DNA of 45,397 nucleotides from Gnetum montanum (GCA_015680685.1 MNCI01006842.1:3833-49229), one strand, 5' to 3'. Shown: positions 21,240 to 33,920, numbered from the stretch's first letter. Notes: generated by a model from the letters alone, not told the origin. Made by a program: numbers and translations.

Positions 21240-23982
21240 ATTCCAAAATTGTATCTACATAGACTCCTCCATCAAACTAAAGACGTAACCATAATGATGA
21301 TTGAACACCAAGCTTATGTAGATTATCAAAGAGAAGATTGAGTAACTCCTAAAAACTGGGTTCATACACTTAATTGTAGATAGAAAATGGGTTAGCCCAC
21401 TTGTTATTGTTCTACAGAAAGGAGAAACATGGAGAGTCTACATAGACTTTTAGTTGTTGCATGAAGACATACAAAGACAACTTTCCCTTACCATTTTTGG
21501 ACCAAGTTTTGAACACCATAGCAAGGCATTGCTATTACAGCTTTTTGGATCATTATAGTGGCTATAACCAAATCTAGATAGCATCATAAAACCAAGCTGA
21601 GACTACATTCATAACTTTCTTAAGGGATTATGCATACAGGAAGATGTCCTTTGGCCTATGTAATGCGCCTACCACATTCCAATTATTGGTCCCTATCATC
21701 TTTTAATAAAAAATTGGTAGTAGGATAGAAGTCTTCATTGATGACTTCTTTACCTATGGGGCTACATTTGAGAAAGCCTTGGACCACCTTAAGCAAGTAC
21801 TTCAAAGATGTGTGAAGACCAACTTGAGGTCCAACTATCAAAAGAACCATTTGATGGTCTAAGAAGGCATTGTCTTAGTGCATAAAATTTTCAACAAAGT
21901 GATCAAGTTGAACCTAGAAAAAGTATGGATCATCTAAGGAATCACCAAGCAACTATAAATGTGAAAGATGTGAGGTCAATTTTTGGTCACATTGGTTATT
22001 ACAGTCACTTCATTGAGAACTTTTTGAAAATCACTAAACCATTGGTAAAGCTTACAAAGAAGGATGCACCATTGACTTGGACCAAGACATATAAAAATGC
22101 ATTCTAATAGTTAAAACATAAGCTTGTGGAAACTCTAATTCTATGGGCACCTGACTGGTCTAGGTCATTCAACATCATAACTAATGCATCTAATTATTCT
22201 TTAGGGGCCATGCTTACATAATTAGATGATTAGAAACATCCCTACTATATCCATTATACAAACTAAAGCATTGTGGGTACACAATTAAACTACACTACCA
22301 CTGAAAAGGAGCTCATGCACATGGTGTATCCCTTAGAGAAATTTAGGCACTATGTGCTTGGATAACAAGTTTTTGTGCACATTGGCCATAGTGCCATCTA
22401 GTTCCTCATGAATAAATTAATGATGAGTCCTTGTCTCATACGATGGCTGGTGAGTCTTCAAAAGTTTAACCCTAATATGATAGAACAAAAGGGAACATAG
22501 AATATGGTTGTTGACTATTTGTCTTAATTATAATGGAATAGCAAAGAGGATGAAGGACCAATATCTAATGAATTTCTAGATGAAATCCTCTTTGTTAGAG
22601 CTATTGAAGTAAAAAATATCAGATATTCCAACTAGTACAATGAAAACTTTTCCTACCTACTCACTCAGAAGATACCACATGAATGGATTAGTAGGAAGAA
22701 ATAACAATTTCTTCATTAGGCCAAACATTATAAGGAAATTAATGATAGCCTCTACAAGAGTTGTGTTGATGTCCTAGTATGATTGTGTGTTCCTAATGCT
22801 AATCAACTTCAAGCCAACTAGGATGCTCATGAAGATCCTTTTGGGGGTCACTATGCTAGGAGAACAATGGTCATTAAAATCCTCATGGAAAGGTGTTACT
22901 AGCCAAAAATATTCAGGGACACCCATCACTTCCTCCATTCATGTGATAGATGCCAAAGAGATAAAGGGATGTCCACATAAATGGAAGAGTCACAATAGTG
23001 GATTTTACCACTAAAGACTTTTGATGTTTAGGGAATTGACTTCATGGTGTCCATCAATTATATGTCCAATGAAAAGATGTATATCATTGTCACTATTAAC
23101 TACTACACTAAGTGGGTTGAAGCTACTGCTATCACCAAATGATCATCTTCTACGGTAGCACAATTTGTACCAAAAAAATGTGGTAAACATGTTTGGTGTG
23201 CCAAGGATACAAATTTCTAATAATGAAACATACTTTATAGGTGCCACTTTTTCAAAACTTATGTAACGCTTGGGGGTAGAACATAAAATCACAACTCCAT
23301 ACATCCCCAAGCCAATGGTTAAGTAGAGGGTACTAATATGGAAATAACAAAGATACTAACATGCATAGTTAGTAAGTATAGGAAGGACTGGAGCACCAAA
23401 CTCAATAATGTTCTTTGGGCTTATTGATCAACATGGGAACTTCCTATCAGTTATTCCCCCTATGAGTTAGTGTACGGGAAGCTTCCAATTCTTTATATCT
23501 AAACAAATCTTTGTGTACCTTCAATGGCCTATGAAATTAACCTTGACTTGAGTCTAGCCCAAAAAGAACATTTAATGAACTTAAACATGCTAGACAAAAA
23601 CTAATTAGTGGTCCTATCCTTAAATGAAGTGAAAAATGCCCATAATAAACAAATACATGACATCAAAATAAGAAAAATTAAATTTCAATCAGGAGATAAG
23701 GTTCTCTAATAGAACCCCATGCACATACCTCAATGCACAAAATTCCAAACACTATGGTAGGAACCTTATATTATCTATGCAAGTTTTTTATTTAGGATCA
23801 TTATGATTTATCATCCTGCCAGCCTAGATAAATGGTTATTAGTTAACATGCAATAAGTCAAATATTTCCTGGAATCAAGAGAACCTTGTACCAACAACAT
23901 CTTAACTGATGGCCAAGCTCATTATATTTCTTAGATCTCCTTCTTTCAACTTAGTTGTGGGAGAGGTGGCCATCCATGCTAA
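21240..23982 (+). pseudogene. pol of element B: RT, RNase H, integrase
   Basis: Decayed Athila-like pol. RT: KWVSPLVIVLQKGETWRVY (about 21390), SFLDHYSGYNQ, FGLCNAPTTFQ, and catalytic FIDD in place of FMDD (21734-21745). RNase H: WAPDWSRSFNI (about 22145) with the first catalytic Asp changed to Asn in TNASNY, then TTTEKEL. Integrase: zinc-binding H-H-C-C motif from HEDPFGGHYARR (22828) to CDRCQR (about 22945); core with GIDFM (first Asp kept), ISNNETYF (second Asp changed to Asn) and GxVEGTN (Glu kept). The frame ends LSCGRGGHPC with TAA at 23980-23982. Frameshifts and many stops make it inactive. Upstream it joins truncated protease. Confidence 0.85.
23950..23969 (+). other. polypurine-like tract inside the end of pol, element B
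   Basis: CTTAGTTGTGGGAGAGGTGG encodes part of LSCGRGGHPC at the end of pol. The purine run is conserved in A and C at the same place. Confidence 0.55.
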
Positions 23983-25431
23983 GCTCTTGTAATTACTCCA
24001 TGGTTTTTTAAATTTTTTGTTTTACATAATTCTTCATATGATCTCTATTTTCTTGAGTATTTTGCAATTTATTTTAGATATTTTTCCTTGTTTAAATTTT
24101 CTTACATGTGTTCTATTCTTTATTTTCATCAATACTTTGGTGCTTAATACAACTGCCAATTGTTGGAAGTTCAATTGAACTCTATAGTCTAAATTGATTG
24201 CTTAACAACTGGATTTTATCTTTGAATTATGAAATTGATTAATGAAACACTAATTTTCTTATGGTAATAGGTAGCAAGCTCAAGCCATCCATCCATTCCA
24301 CTCAACTCCATGATTTTCTTTCATCTTGAAAGCATGAGGTTCTTTCATAGTTACAACTTATAAAAGAATTTGTGATCTTGATACTTAATGAACTTGGAAC
24401 AAATCAAGTGGAACTGATAAGGGTGTGGCTTTAAGGGGATTTTTTACCTTTTGTACCTACCTACCTTCTTAAGTTTTATGAGTATTTCCATTGATTCCTC
24501 ACCATTCCTACTATTGATCATTAATAGGAAGAATGTCTTTGCATTATGTAGTTTCCAATCAAAATAATAAGAATAATAATAATAATAAAAGAGCATGGGA
24601 ATTCAAAGCACACCTCTTAGATAAAATACTAGGCTACAAGAAATGGTTATGGGGGCTGAAAAGACATGTTACCCATGCCTAAAGGCATTCCTCTAACTAA
24701 GGCCCTTCCTAACTTCCTGCTTCTTTTTTCCTCTCTTTTTGGAATGGTAGGTGATCTTTGGGGGTAGTCATGAACTCTTGAGGTCAAATGGTCTAAATGT
24801 TCGAATGCAAAGTTACTGGACATGGATGGACTTGGTTTTGACTAAGGAAGAAACAATATCAGGTCACATTAACAACACATTCCACATGGACTTCATGTGA
24901 CTAAGATGCAAGACTCTATTACCACACATACTCTCTCTTCCATCATTCAAACTCTTATCATCCATCACCTCACTACCTTTTATCATGGTTCATTAATGTG
25001 TCTCTTTTGGTATGGCCTAATTCTTTGATGATTTCCTATTTGAATTCAATTTTTAATGATCCATGACCATAAATTATCGTTAGTGCTTATGGACTCCTTG
25101 TTATGAGGACATGCAAGGGCATTAATGGCATGAACTTGCTATGGGGAGGATTCACTTGCATACTCTTTCATTTGGTTTAGTTAAACTTCCTATCCCTTAG
25201 TTATTTTGCATTTAATTCCATCATTCTATATAAGAAACATCCATTTTTTTACTCCTTGGGATATGTAATTTTCTGTAAATCTCCTTTCCTAAACCAATCT
25301 CATGCCCTCTTCCATCATGTATCATCATTCTAGGCCTTTCTAGCTTTCTTTGAACTCTAATTTCATCTCAAAACTCTTCCCCAACCCTTACTTTTTATTT
25401 GTGAATAGTTTTTATTAATGTCTACATTGAC
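23983..25431 (+). other. non-coding spacer of element B between pol and the third ORF
   Basis: No gene. It begins T-rich with TTTTTTGTTTTACAT just after pol, the counterpart of the arrays in A and C. Near 24600 the block GGGAATTCAAAGCACACCTC matches C (minus strand, near 41655-41680) and A (near 9440-9460). A short AAT microsatellite is at about 24565-24590. Confidence 0.6.
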
Positions 25432-25490
25432 ACATCCCTATCGATGCAGCCAAATGCATTGATGCATCATAAAAAATTTATAAATACACA
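25432..25490 (+). promoter_or_regulatory. internal U3-like promoter upstream of the third ORF, element B
   Basis: TATCGATGCAGCC and CATTGATGCATCAT, the same motif type as in the U3 of this element's 3' LTR (CATCGATGCAGCC at about 29000), are followed by TATAAATA at 25479-25486, identical to the TATA box of the A and C LTRs. The third ORF starts 427 bp downstream. C has an equivalent arrangement. Promoter function is inferred. Confidence 0.5.
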
Positions 25491-25647
25491 TCAACACTCT
25501 AAAATTTTTTATATTTTTTTCATAATGTGAGGAAAGTTTTTGTCATTCTTAGAGCCCAAAGACCTTTTGAGTGCTATAGCTTCCATATTGCTTAATCAAT
25601 TAACCTTATTTTTCAATCCCCTAGCTACCAAAGGTTAACTTTATGTC

Positions 25648-25656
25648 ATGGAGGTC
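25648..25656 (+). other. second polypurine-like tract of element B
   Basis: CATGGAGGT after a T-rich stretch closely resembles this element's own 3' tract (ATCATGGAGGTA at 28948-28959) and sits between the internal TATA box and the third ORF, as in C. Confidence 0.4.
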
Positions 25657-25912
25657 ACAAACCTTTGGTTTATGATGAAAAATTTCTTGGAATTTTTTCT
25701 AACTCCCCATAACTATTAAAATAAAATTAAAATTCCCATGTACATTAAGTTAAACCTCATAAACAAATTGTAGTAGCTAATGAATAAAATAATAATAATA
25801 AATCAACCTACCATGATCACAAACAAACCTAAGTGTAACTTAACCAAATAAGATAGGTAGAACTAAGGATTATATATTCATTGCCAATCCTTGGTTACAT
25901 TTGTGATCATAA

Positions 25913-28679
25913 ATGGAACCAAAGAGGGAAGCACCTGTAGGATGACCATCATAACCAAGGAAAAGTAGCCATGAGGAAGAAGGGACTAGTAATAGTTGTA
26001 ATAGCCCCAAGAATAGGAGGTTGATGCAACTCACATGATGGGACCTCTTTGGGAGGATCTCAAAGTAAAATCTATTTAGCATATTCCAACCACTGAAACC
26101 AACCAATTAAGGCAAGATGAGGTACCAAGGCCAAGATCCAATTTGGAGGTCACATTGACAAAGGCCTGCCTTGAGAAGATTTGAACCAAAGAGGTCTAGA
26201 TTTTGGTTCTTTAAAAACAGAACTTCAAACCCTTCTTGTAATTGTTGTCCAAGGAAGTCTGCACTTGACTATAGGGGTCTCCCATGTGGTCCATCCTATC
26301 CTCTAGTTGAGAATGGTACATGCGGGAGATTTACCTATTTTGGAGCAACTGATAGGGAGATGCAATGGTTAAAGTCAAAGATATTACCATCTCCTACATG
26401 GTTGAAGCCACTGCAGAGGCCCTTGGCTTGCCCAATATGAGGGCAACTTTGGCAAAGATGTCTACCCAGGTGAACTTTGAAGCTAAGAAAGAGTGGGTAC
26501 AGCATTGCTATGAGGTGGATGACAAGGAATACGGTGTACTAACCAAGGCAAAGTGTGCATACCTCTAGATAGTGACCTATCACTTGAACCCATACTAAGG
26601 GCTAGTAAGATTACAACCTTCTCTACCCATGCATGTGCCACTCTAATTTCTAGTTAATCTTCATCATTTCATCTACTTGGAGATTGAGAAGCATTTCAAA
26701 TAAAATGAGTGAGGAAGAAAGTCACTTCCCTTCTTGTGCCTCTTTAGAAAACTCAGCAAAAGGGGAGGCATAGCGTGCTATGCAAATGATACACTCTACC
26801 ATGCTCTTGCTACATCTTGATAGGAGATGAAGGAAAAAGCAATCACAAAGCTACTAGAAGAGGAGTAGCCACCACCACCACCTACCAAAGAGACCATACA
26901 AGAAGCCCACATAGCTACAAAAAAAATCAAAGAACTTTGTAAGTAGCTATTACAATAACAACAAGGATCATCAAGTGATGGAGAGCCATCATTTTACCAT
27001 CTAGCATTGAGCCATCTCAACAAGGTCACCAAGACCTTCAACTAGCTAGAGGAAACTACTTTGTTATTCTCTACACAAAGAACGTAGGCATCCAAAAGAA
27101 TGAATCCTAGAAATTGGGAAGTTATGGTGTCCATCCCTAGATAAGAGTTCCCTAAATTCTTTGAAAACATCGTAACTTTCTCAATGTACCTAGAGGAAGG
27201 CAAGGGGCAACTATCTTGGTGATGAAGCATCATGAATAAGAGATAGCAACAAAAGTGATGGCCAGTAGGGTGGTCAAGGCCCTAAATGCTCCTACTAAAG
27301 CAGTACTAGAGATTACTACCCTAAAAGATGTTCAACCTTCTACAAGAGTAGGGAGTGGTTAGTTTAGTATAGCTTAACATGAGGAGGTGTTGGATTAATT
27401 GGTGAGAACTAGCAACCACTTCCAAAGATCTTTGATCTCCTAGATGAAATCATTGTAACCTAGTTGGAGCTGCTAGAGATAAAGGAAAAATTAATCATTG
27501 ATAATGCCCAGCTACAAGCAACCATCACCAAAAACCAACAATTGATTGCCAAAGTTGCAAAGTTATGGGCTTGTCTCTCCAACCCTACCATTCTCAACCC
27601 AAACCTCAACAGAGATGAAGCTTTCCAATAGCTTCAACAAAAACTTAGAGAGGTTGAGAATGCAAATGAGAGTGTGATATTTGATGTCTTCTTATTAGAA
27701 GCTATAGCATTCAACACTAATAAGGATTTGGCTCAAGTTTGTAAAGAAGACTTGGTCCTGACCAAGGACATCCATTGTCTATGAAATGTTAAGAAGCAAA
27801 AGGATCAAATGGTTGAATTCATCTAATAATGGCAACAGTAGCTAGCCAAGGTGAATCTTAACTTGAAGTTAGTAGTAGAAAATCGCAATCTCTCCATGGA
27901 GGAAGTCCAGGCAATTCACCATAAAACAACCATTGAGGTAGCCACCTGGAAGAATGAGGCCCTAAAATATAAATAGGTAAAGAACCATTATAGGGATTAC
28001 GTTGGGTTCCTCAAGGAAGTAAATGAAAAGAAAATATGTTGGGCAAGGTGAAGATGAATGAGGTCCTCTAGTAACTCCAACAAAGAGGTGATGTGTAGCA
28101 GTCAATTTCTAATGGCTTAAACATATATAATAAAGTTGAGATCTACCTAAAAAATTTGTAAATTAGGGAGATGATGGAATACATGGAGCTCACCAACCTT
28201 TGATATGCAAACTTGGCTATGCTAATTATAGGGAGGTTAAGAACAAATTTGGAAAAGTAAGTGGCTAGTTCATAGCTCCTATATGAGGTAGAATTCAAGC
28301 ACCACAAAGAGACTAAACAAAATTTGAAGACAATCAATGTGAAGCTTGAAGTTTTTAAAAGCCAATTCACTAATCAACAATTGGTTGCTGAGAACTGAGC
28401 AAGAAGAATAAATGATTACCAGGAGCTGTAGAACCTAGTAAAGATGTTTGACATAAAAAAAATAATTCATAGCATGGTTTTGTTAATGCTAAGGAACTAT
28501 TCCCAACAATGCCATGTTCATGGAACATCCTTGTACCATCCCATGTTAGGGAAGCCATGTGGAATGTGTACTACCCATGCAACAAGGAAGAGGAAATGAT
28601 AGCATTGTTGGATGCTTTCAAGCTTCCACTAGAAGTAGTAGCAACAATAGGATAGCCTCAACTACCTCCACCACCATGA
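25913..28679 (+). pseudogene. third ORF (ORF3) of element B
   Basis: Homologue of the C third ORF, from MEPKREAP at 25913 to the TGA at 28677-28679, about 922 codons, broken by many stops and some frameshifts. Shared blocks with C: GPLWEDLKV, PRPRSNLEVTLTKACLE, the EWYMREIYLFWSN block, VKVKDITISYMVEATAEALG (26365 on), YLEIEKHFK then GRKSLPFLCLFRKL (about 26680), a PPPPPTKE proline run (about 26870), a long charged coiled-coil stretch (about 27450-28450), and the C-terminal block REAMWNVYYPCNKEEEMIAL with DAFKLPLEVVATIG. No transmembrane segment is evident, arguing against a classical envelope. The first domain looks like the plant-transposon-associated domain of uncharacterised plant proteins. 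Function unknown. Confidence 0.75.
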
Positions 28680-28940
28680 GTGTTGGAGCTTAACGAAGGA
28701 CCTTTAGCACCTAGGAGTCTTCACCTACTAGCACTATTTGAACTTCATCTCATATTTAGTAATCAAAGGGATCCTATTGTTACTTTTGTAAAGGTGTCCA
28801 ATTTTGTCATCATGGACACCAATTTTGTAATTTTGTATAATCTGACACTCAGATTCACTTAATTAGTGAATTAGTTAGTCAATAGCTTTTCATTTTTGTA
28901 AGAAGCTTGATCCTACTTTTGTTCACTCAAGGACAAGTTT
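28680..28940 (+). other. short untranslated stretch before the 3' polypurine tract of B
   Basis: No gene of note. The last part, CACTCAAGGACAAGTTTTCA, parallels the sequence before the 3' tracts of A and C (AACTCGAGGA...). Confidence 0.5.
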
Positions 28941-28959
28941 TCACTCAATCATGGAGGTA
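28941..28959 (+). other. 3' polypurine tract of element B
   Basis: TCACTCAATCATGGAGGTA directly precedes the TGCAAAG start of the 3' LTR and aligns with the tracts of A and C. Confidence 0.7.
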
Positions 28960-29826
28960 TGCAAAGTATAAGTCAACTGGCTGTATTGACAAGCATGCAT
29001 CGATGCAGCCTTGTCCACATAGCCCCATCGATGCATAGTCACATGTGTTGACACAGATGTGTTGATGCAAATGCATCAATGCAAACTCATGTCAAACCTA
29101 AATGAATGTGCATACCTACCACATTTATGGCACATTAAGTTAGTAGTGTAGTGAAGCTCTTGCTATTTGCTTTCCCTAGACTTAGAATATTTTCTAACTA
29201 CCCTCAGTATAAACTAAAGTAGTTATATGAATCTTTATTCAAACATCATATACTTGAACACATTGATGTGACTGACAATAAAGATGAGATTCTTGATATT
29301 CATTGCAACACTTGAAATAGATTAATATTTCTTAATCACACTTTGTTCTTAATGCATTTTATATTCTTATATTAATTAATTAATGCATTTAATAATGCAC
29401 ACATAAGTACGACCACTTCAAGCATACCATTTAACCCTTGATAATCCCAATAGTGGCCATTTGGCACCTCCAATAATTGACACTTGATAACCTAGTGATG
29501 TTAGTATGAGTTCATGATGTGTATGACAAGTGGGCCTGAATAGTTATGTTAGGATAGTTAGCCTTAGAATGGTTACATAGCTAGGATAGTTAATTATCAA
29601 CCATTTATCTTTTTATCAACAATTAGGCTAAATATATATAAATATATCAGTATAAATAAATATCATGTCTTAACTGACACTTAACTATACATAAGAGCCT
29701 ACACAAGTGAGAGTTAAGAAGATAATGATCATACATTTCCTTTGGTCACCATCTTTGTCTATAAGTCCACAAAATTTGACTCCATGGCTAGTGCACATTT
29801 GTGATTTGTATGGTTGAGGCTTATCA
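28960..29826 (+). repeat. 3' LTR of element B
   Basis: An 867-bp LTR starting TGCAAAG after the polypurine tract and ending CTTATCA at 29820-29826 (CTCATCA in the 5' copy). U3 contains CATCGATGCAGCC, CATCGATGCATAG and TGTTGATGCAAATGCATC-type repeats (about 28990-29090). AATAAAGATGAGATTCTT begins at 29277. The TATA box seen in the left copy is degraded here (ACATTTATGG). Homology with 17695-18274 continues through TTAATTAATTAATGCATTTA and CATACATTTCCTT. Confidence 0.8.
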
Positions 29827-30599
29827 CCATTGTTAAACCTCCTATTCCTTATTGATGTGTTGTACAAGTTTCTCTGCTCAATCAAATAAATATTTTAAAC
29901 TTTGAACGGTTTGGTTTGTATTTTCAACCAGCAAAATACCACTAGCATGTGGAAACCCGTAACACTTTTTAAAAGAGCCAAAATAAATAGCAAACTAAAG
30001 CCACTCATCTGCGAAATAAATTTTCACGAACTGTGCACGTTGGATTCGGGAGCGGGAGCACGTACAGAAGCACATTAAATTCGCAATGGGTACGTATTTC
30101 ATCATAATTTGCAGTGAAATTGTCTGAATTTTTACATATACATGGAAATGGTCGCCTTGCCGTGCGTCGTATTATTCTTGCCTTTTTAGTTCTTGCGATG
30201 TCTGCATTTTACATTAAAATATTACATTTCTCCTGTTCTGAATCATACCAAAAATTTCATTTCATTTCATTGTTAAGTGGCAAGCAAGCAATCAAGATTC
30301 ATGGCATCGGCATGAGACGGACCACAGAAAACAAGGGAGTAGGAATAAATCAACAAACACACGAAAATCAAGTTTTGGACGGGGCGTGCGAGGAAAACAT
30401 TGCATTTGCATGGATTCGCCTCCTTTTGGGAGCGTCAAAGGTTCCGCCATGACACATTCACGCGTGTTTATTGTTCATTGCTGGTTTTTTGCTCTTTTTC
30501 TCATATCTGAAAAAAAAGAAAAAACAAAACAGGGTCATCGTCATGGATCATGAGTCATGAACATGATGACGGATGGATGCTTGTTCAACTTTTTTAAAA
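29827..30599. other. low-copy DNA, no confirmed gene
   Basis: This segment differs from the elements in base use and has more CpG. An open frame at 30114-30452 on the plus strand contains a hydrophobic stretch (RIILAFLVLAMSAFYIKIL), but it begins with GTG; its first in-frame ATG is inside the hydrophobic stretch, and I see no TATA box or matching exon. It could be part of an exon whose remainder lies in the adjoining gap. Confidence 0.4.
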
Positions 30600-31163
30600 N
30601 NNNNNNNNNNNNNNNNNNNNNNNNNNNNNNNNNNNNNNNNNNNNNNNNNNNNNNNNNNNNNNNNNNNNNNNNNNNNNNNNNNNNNNNNNNNNNNNNNNNN
30701 NNNNNNNNNNNNNNNNNNNNNNNNNNNNNNNNNNNNNNNNNNNNNNNNNNNNNNNNNNNNNNNNNNNNNNNNNNNNNNNNNNNNNNNNNNNNNNNNNNNN
30801 NNNNNNNNNNNNNNNNNNNNNNNNNNNNNNNNNNNNNNNNNNNNNNNNNNNNNNNNNNNNNNNNNNNNNNNNNNNNNNNNNNNNNNNNNNNNNNNNNNNN
30901 NNNNNNNNNNNNNNNNNNNNNNNNNNNNNNNNNNNNNNNNNNNNNNNNNNNNNNNNNNNNNNNNNNNNNNNNNNNNNNNNNNNNNNNNNNNNNNNNNNNN
31001 NNNNNNNNNNNNNNNNNNNNNNNNNNNNNNNNNNNNNNNNNNNNNNNNNNNNNNNNNNNNNNNNNNNNNNNNNNNNNNNNNNNNNNNNNNNNNNNNNNNN
31101 NNNNNNNNNNNNNNNNNNNNNNNNNNNNNNNNNNNNNNNNNNNNNNNNNNNNNNNNNNNNNNN
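30600..31163. other. sequence gap (564 N)
   Basis: An unbroken run of N. Open frames crossing it have no meaning. Confidence 0.99.
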
Positions 31164-31324
31164 TTTATGATATATCAGATTTAATTTTTAAAAAAACTAA
31201 TATATTTAAATTTTCTCTATCACGTCGTCCCCACTTTTTCTTGAGGCACAGATACCCAAACAAGTTCAGAATCACGAATCCTCGATTCCTTGCTTCCACG
31301 AATCGGATTCTTTTGATGCATAGG
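31164..31324 (+). repeat. direct repeat, copy 1
   Basis: Starts at the gap edge with TTTATGATATATCAGATTTA and ends with TTTTGATGCATAGG. It matches 31786-31910 closely, but contains about 36 extra bases in the middle. Copy 1 may extend into the gap. Confidence 0.8.
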
Positions 31325-31785
31325 TTTTTACTTTCCGGACTAGTGCTGATTTTCCCGCGTCTGAAAGGTTTCTATCATTGTAGGTGAGATGAGTTAACGG
31401 GCTGTGCCTAGTTAAGTTGTGCATTCTTATAATGCGGTCATCTTCAACGTGGTCCTATGGTGCTACTCACAGGTAGTCGTGAAACAAAAGTAAAGTGTTA
31501 GCTGATTTGTTATAAATTTGATTGAGGCTTGAGGCTTAATTTCATTTTTGGAAATATTGGATTGAGTAACAAAAGGATTTCATTTTATTGCTGTCATTTT
31601 GGTTGTTGCAGAAATTATATGTTTGGCCTTGGCTCCTAAGTAAGGAAATGGATTCAATGCCCTCCATACCTTTGCAAATTTTCTTGCTTCAATTTAATGG
31701 TGATATTGCAATCTTCTGTGCAATTTTTAAACATTAACAATATTTTGGATTTACATTGTACTTGTTCTAAATTTTACAATGTATT
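31325..31785. other. spacer between direct repeats, no gene seen
   Basis: AT-rich DNA with no coding pattern or motif that I recognise. Confidence 0.5.
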
Positions 31786-31910
31786 TTTATGATATATGAG
31801 ATTTAATTTTTTAAAAAAAACTAATATATTTAAATTTTCTCTATCACATCTTCCCCACTTTTTCTTGAGGCACACTTACGGCCACTAATGGGATTCTTTT
31901 GATGCATAGG
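31786..31910 (+). repeat. direct repeat, copy 2
   Basis: About 620 bp after copy 1. It keeps both ends (TTTATGATATATGAGATTTA ... TTTTGATGCATAGG) but has a different, shorter middle segment, so one copy has suffered an internal replacement. Confidence 0.8.
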
Positions 31911-33073
31911 AAATAACTGACGGTTCTCTGTCTGGTATGTCCATGTCTATCCGTGTCTACTCTAAAAATTATCCGTGTCTACTCTAAAAATTGTAAAGAT
32001 GGAAGACTTAGACTACCGAGCAGTAACGTCTATCACTTGTCCGCATGACACTATTGACTTTGATCTATTCTAAAGGTTGGCCTAGTTTCCAATTCACAAA
32101 CAGAGGGCTAATTTATTAGGAAAGTGCACACGGGTGAATGAGGCAAGATAAGTTCATAGTTGCGTCTGGAAGCGTATAATTTAGTAATCCATCGTATGAT
32201 GGAAGCACGAAAATAATATATTGTGTATTATTTTTCTTTCTAAGTTAATCAACCGCCAAAACCAACCAGAACTGGCCTTTCAACTCCCTAATACTCACAT
32301 CATCCTTTCAGTGGAGGCCTTTTCAATTATATTTTTCATGCATCCGTGTCTCACTCAAACTCCTCCCCGTGCATTCCAGAAATCTGGTGAGCCAGTACCA
32401 AGAACCTCCTGCCAAGAAAACCCATCACGATAACGTGATTGACGTTGAAGATACTGCCTCATCTGACCTTCTTGAAAACAAACCAATACAAGGACAATCA
32501 AGGAATCATAGGGCCAGGATTCAAGGATAATCAATCATACCTAAATTATTTTAATAAAACAAAACAACCCGTTTTTTGTTATTTATTCATTTGTTATTTG
32601 TTTTTCTTACACCCTACGAATTTCTTGTCCGGAAAAATTGTCACGCATGGATCTGGTCTAAGATAGCAAACGGATTAGAGTCCCACAGAATAGTAGATTC
32701 ACGAATGGAGTTAGTCAGTAAATACAGCTGTAGCGTCGTAAGTGCAACACGTGAAGCGCATTGGAGTTTGGCTTTTGGACTTGACTTTCGATGGAATCGA
32801 AGCCATGGCACCGACAACAAGGTATGAAGAAAATAACATATGAGACAACATTCAAATCTCAAAAAGGCCGTTCGATGCCATTCAAAGCATGGACTGGGAA
32901 ATCTGAGATTCTTAAAAACAACCTTGAAGCGGATTCAAAATGAGATGAAATATTTGATCTAAAGAATATTACCATATTTTTATTGATTTTTTAAGTTTTA
33001 ACATACTGTATATTGCTAATTCTGATTCCAGCCAAAAATTAAAATTTCTATATTTAATTTTCCACTAACTGAG
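31911..33073. other. low-copy DNA, no gene seen
   Basis: Apart from the tandem repeat at 31949-31992, I find only short open frames without recognisable motifs. Confidence 0.5.
31949..31992. repeat. 22-bp perfect tandem duplication
   Basis: ATCCGTGTCTACTCTAAAAA plus TT occurs twice in a row (31949-31970, 31971-31992) without a mismatch. Confidence 0.9.
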
Positions 33074-33187
33074 CTCTTAGATGAAAAAATGGAAAATGCC
33101 ATTACTAACATGAGTGCATATAAGTGCTATCTCTTAGATGAAAAAATGGAAAATGCCATTACTAACATGAGTGCATATAAGTGCTAT
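33074..33187. repeat. 57-bp perfect tandem duplication
   Basis: The unit starting CTCTTAGATGAAAAAATGGA and ending CATATAAGTGCTAT occurs twice (33074-33130 and 33131-33187) without differences, so it is recent or an assembly stutter. Confidence 0.92.
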
Positions 33188-33920
33188 CTTTTGTAAATAT
33201 TGACCATTTAATCACAGATTTTTACACCGATTTGTTTTGATTTTCTTCCTTTATAAAAAAAAGTTACCTAGATTCAAAAAGTTTACCAAGGTTATACAAG
33301 ATATCCTTTTGATTAGAAAAAAATGTATGCCAATACCAGAGTCAAACGTCACTAGTGTGCATAGAAAATGTTTCTGGATTGGACTAGACAAGGAATTGAA
33401 GCAAGGAAAGTATGCGTGCAGACGAACTTTCAGCCATGCATGCAATTGATAATGCCAATGTGAACCCATCAAAATTTACTAGAGGTCAAACAAAACCAAC
33501 ACACATTCATTCATACTATAATTTCTATATTTTATGTCAAACAAAACCAACCCACATTCATATTTCTATATTTTATGTTCTGATTGGAGTCGAGACAACT
33601 AGCAAGGCGAACCAACACGACTGTAAAAAAGATTCGCCTATTGCAAAGGAAGGTACAGTACGTAATTATAAAGCCAATAAGAAAGAGTTGGCTTACCGAA
33701 TTAGATGCAATAATTAAGAAATAAGAACGGTTTTTAAGATTAAAACGAAAACTGGGTCACACTGAATCAACATGCAAAACTAATTTTACCATCGATGAAA
33801 ATAAGGGGAAAATTTTCCCTTTGATTGATCCATTAATGCTTTGTCCTTTTACACGAAATGCAAGAAAGATGGTTTTCTAAAATGAAATGATGAAATAAAC
33901 ATGTTTTTGCTTTACTAAAT
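33188..33920. other. 3' flank of the zinc-finger gene, no other gene seen
   Basis: AT-rich, containing the imperfect tandem repeat at 33485-33575. I find no clear AATAAA signal for the minus-strand gene. Confidence 0.45.
33485..33575. repeat. imperfect tandem repeat, 51 + 40 bp
   Basis: Two adjacent units starting GTCAAACAAAACCAAC and ending TTTCTATATTTTAT; the second lacks about 11 bp from the middle. Confidence 0.85.

Larger units (their letters stand above)
17580..29826 (+). mobile_element. element B: Athila-like Ty3/gypsy element with gag, pol and a third ORF
   Basis: A 12.2-kb plus-strand element. Order: 5' LTR (R-U5 clear, U3 uncertain), primer-binding site at 18276, gag from 18421, remnant protease, RT, RNase H and integrase to 23982, a non-coding spacer with an internal TATA box, third ORF 25913-28679, polypurine tract 28941-28959, 3' LTR 28960-29826. 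Every gene is broken. It is homologous to A (gag, LTR ends, primer-binding site) and to C (pol, third ORF). The left end is approximate because the two U3 regions do not align upstream of the TATA box. Confidence 0.8.

Noticed and set aside
30114-30452. 112-residue protein with a membrane helix
   Set aside because: It starts at GTG, which is not expected in a plant nuclear gene; the first ATG is within the hydrophobic stretch and no promoter or exon partner is visible.
30557-31387. Long open frames across the N gap
   Set aside because: The length comes from unknown bases read as X; no real sequence supports them.
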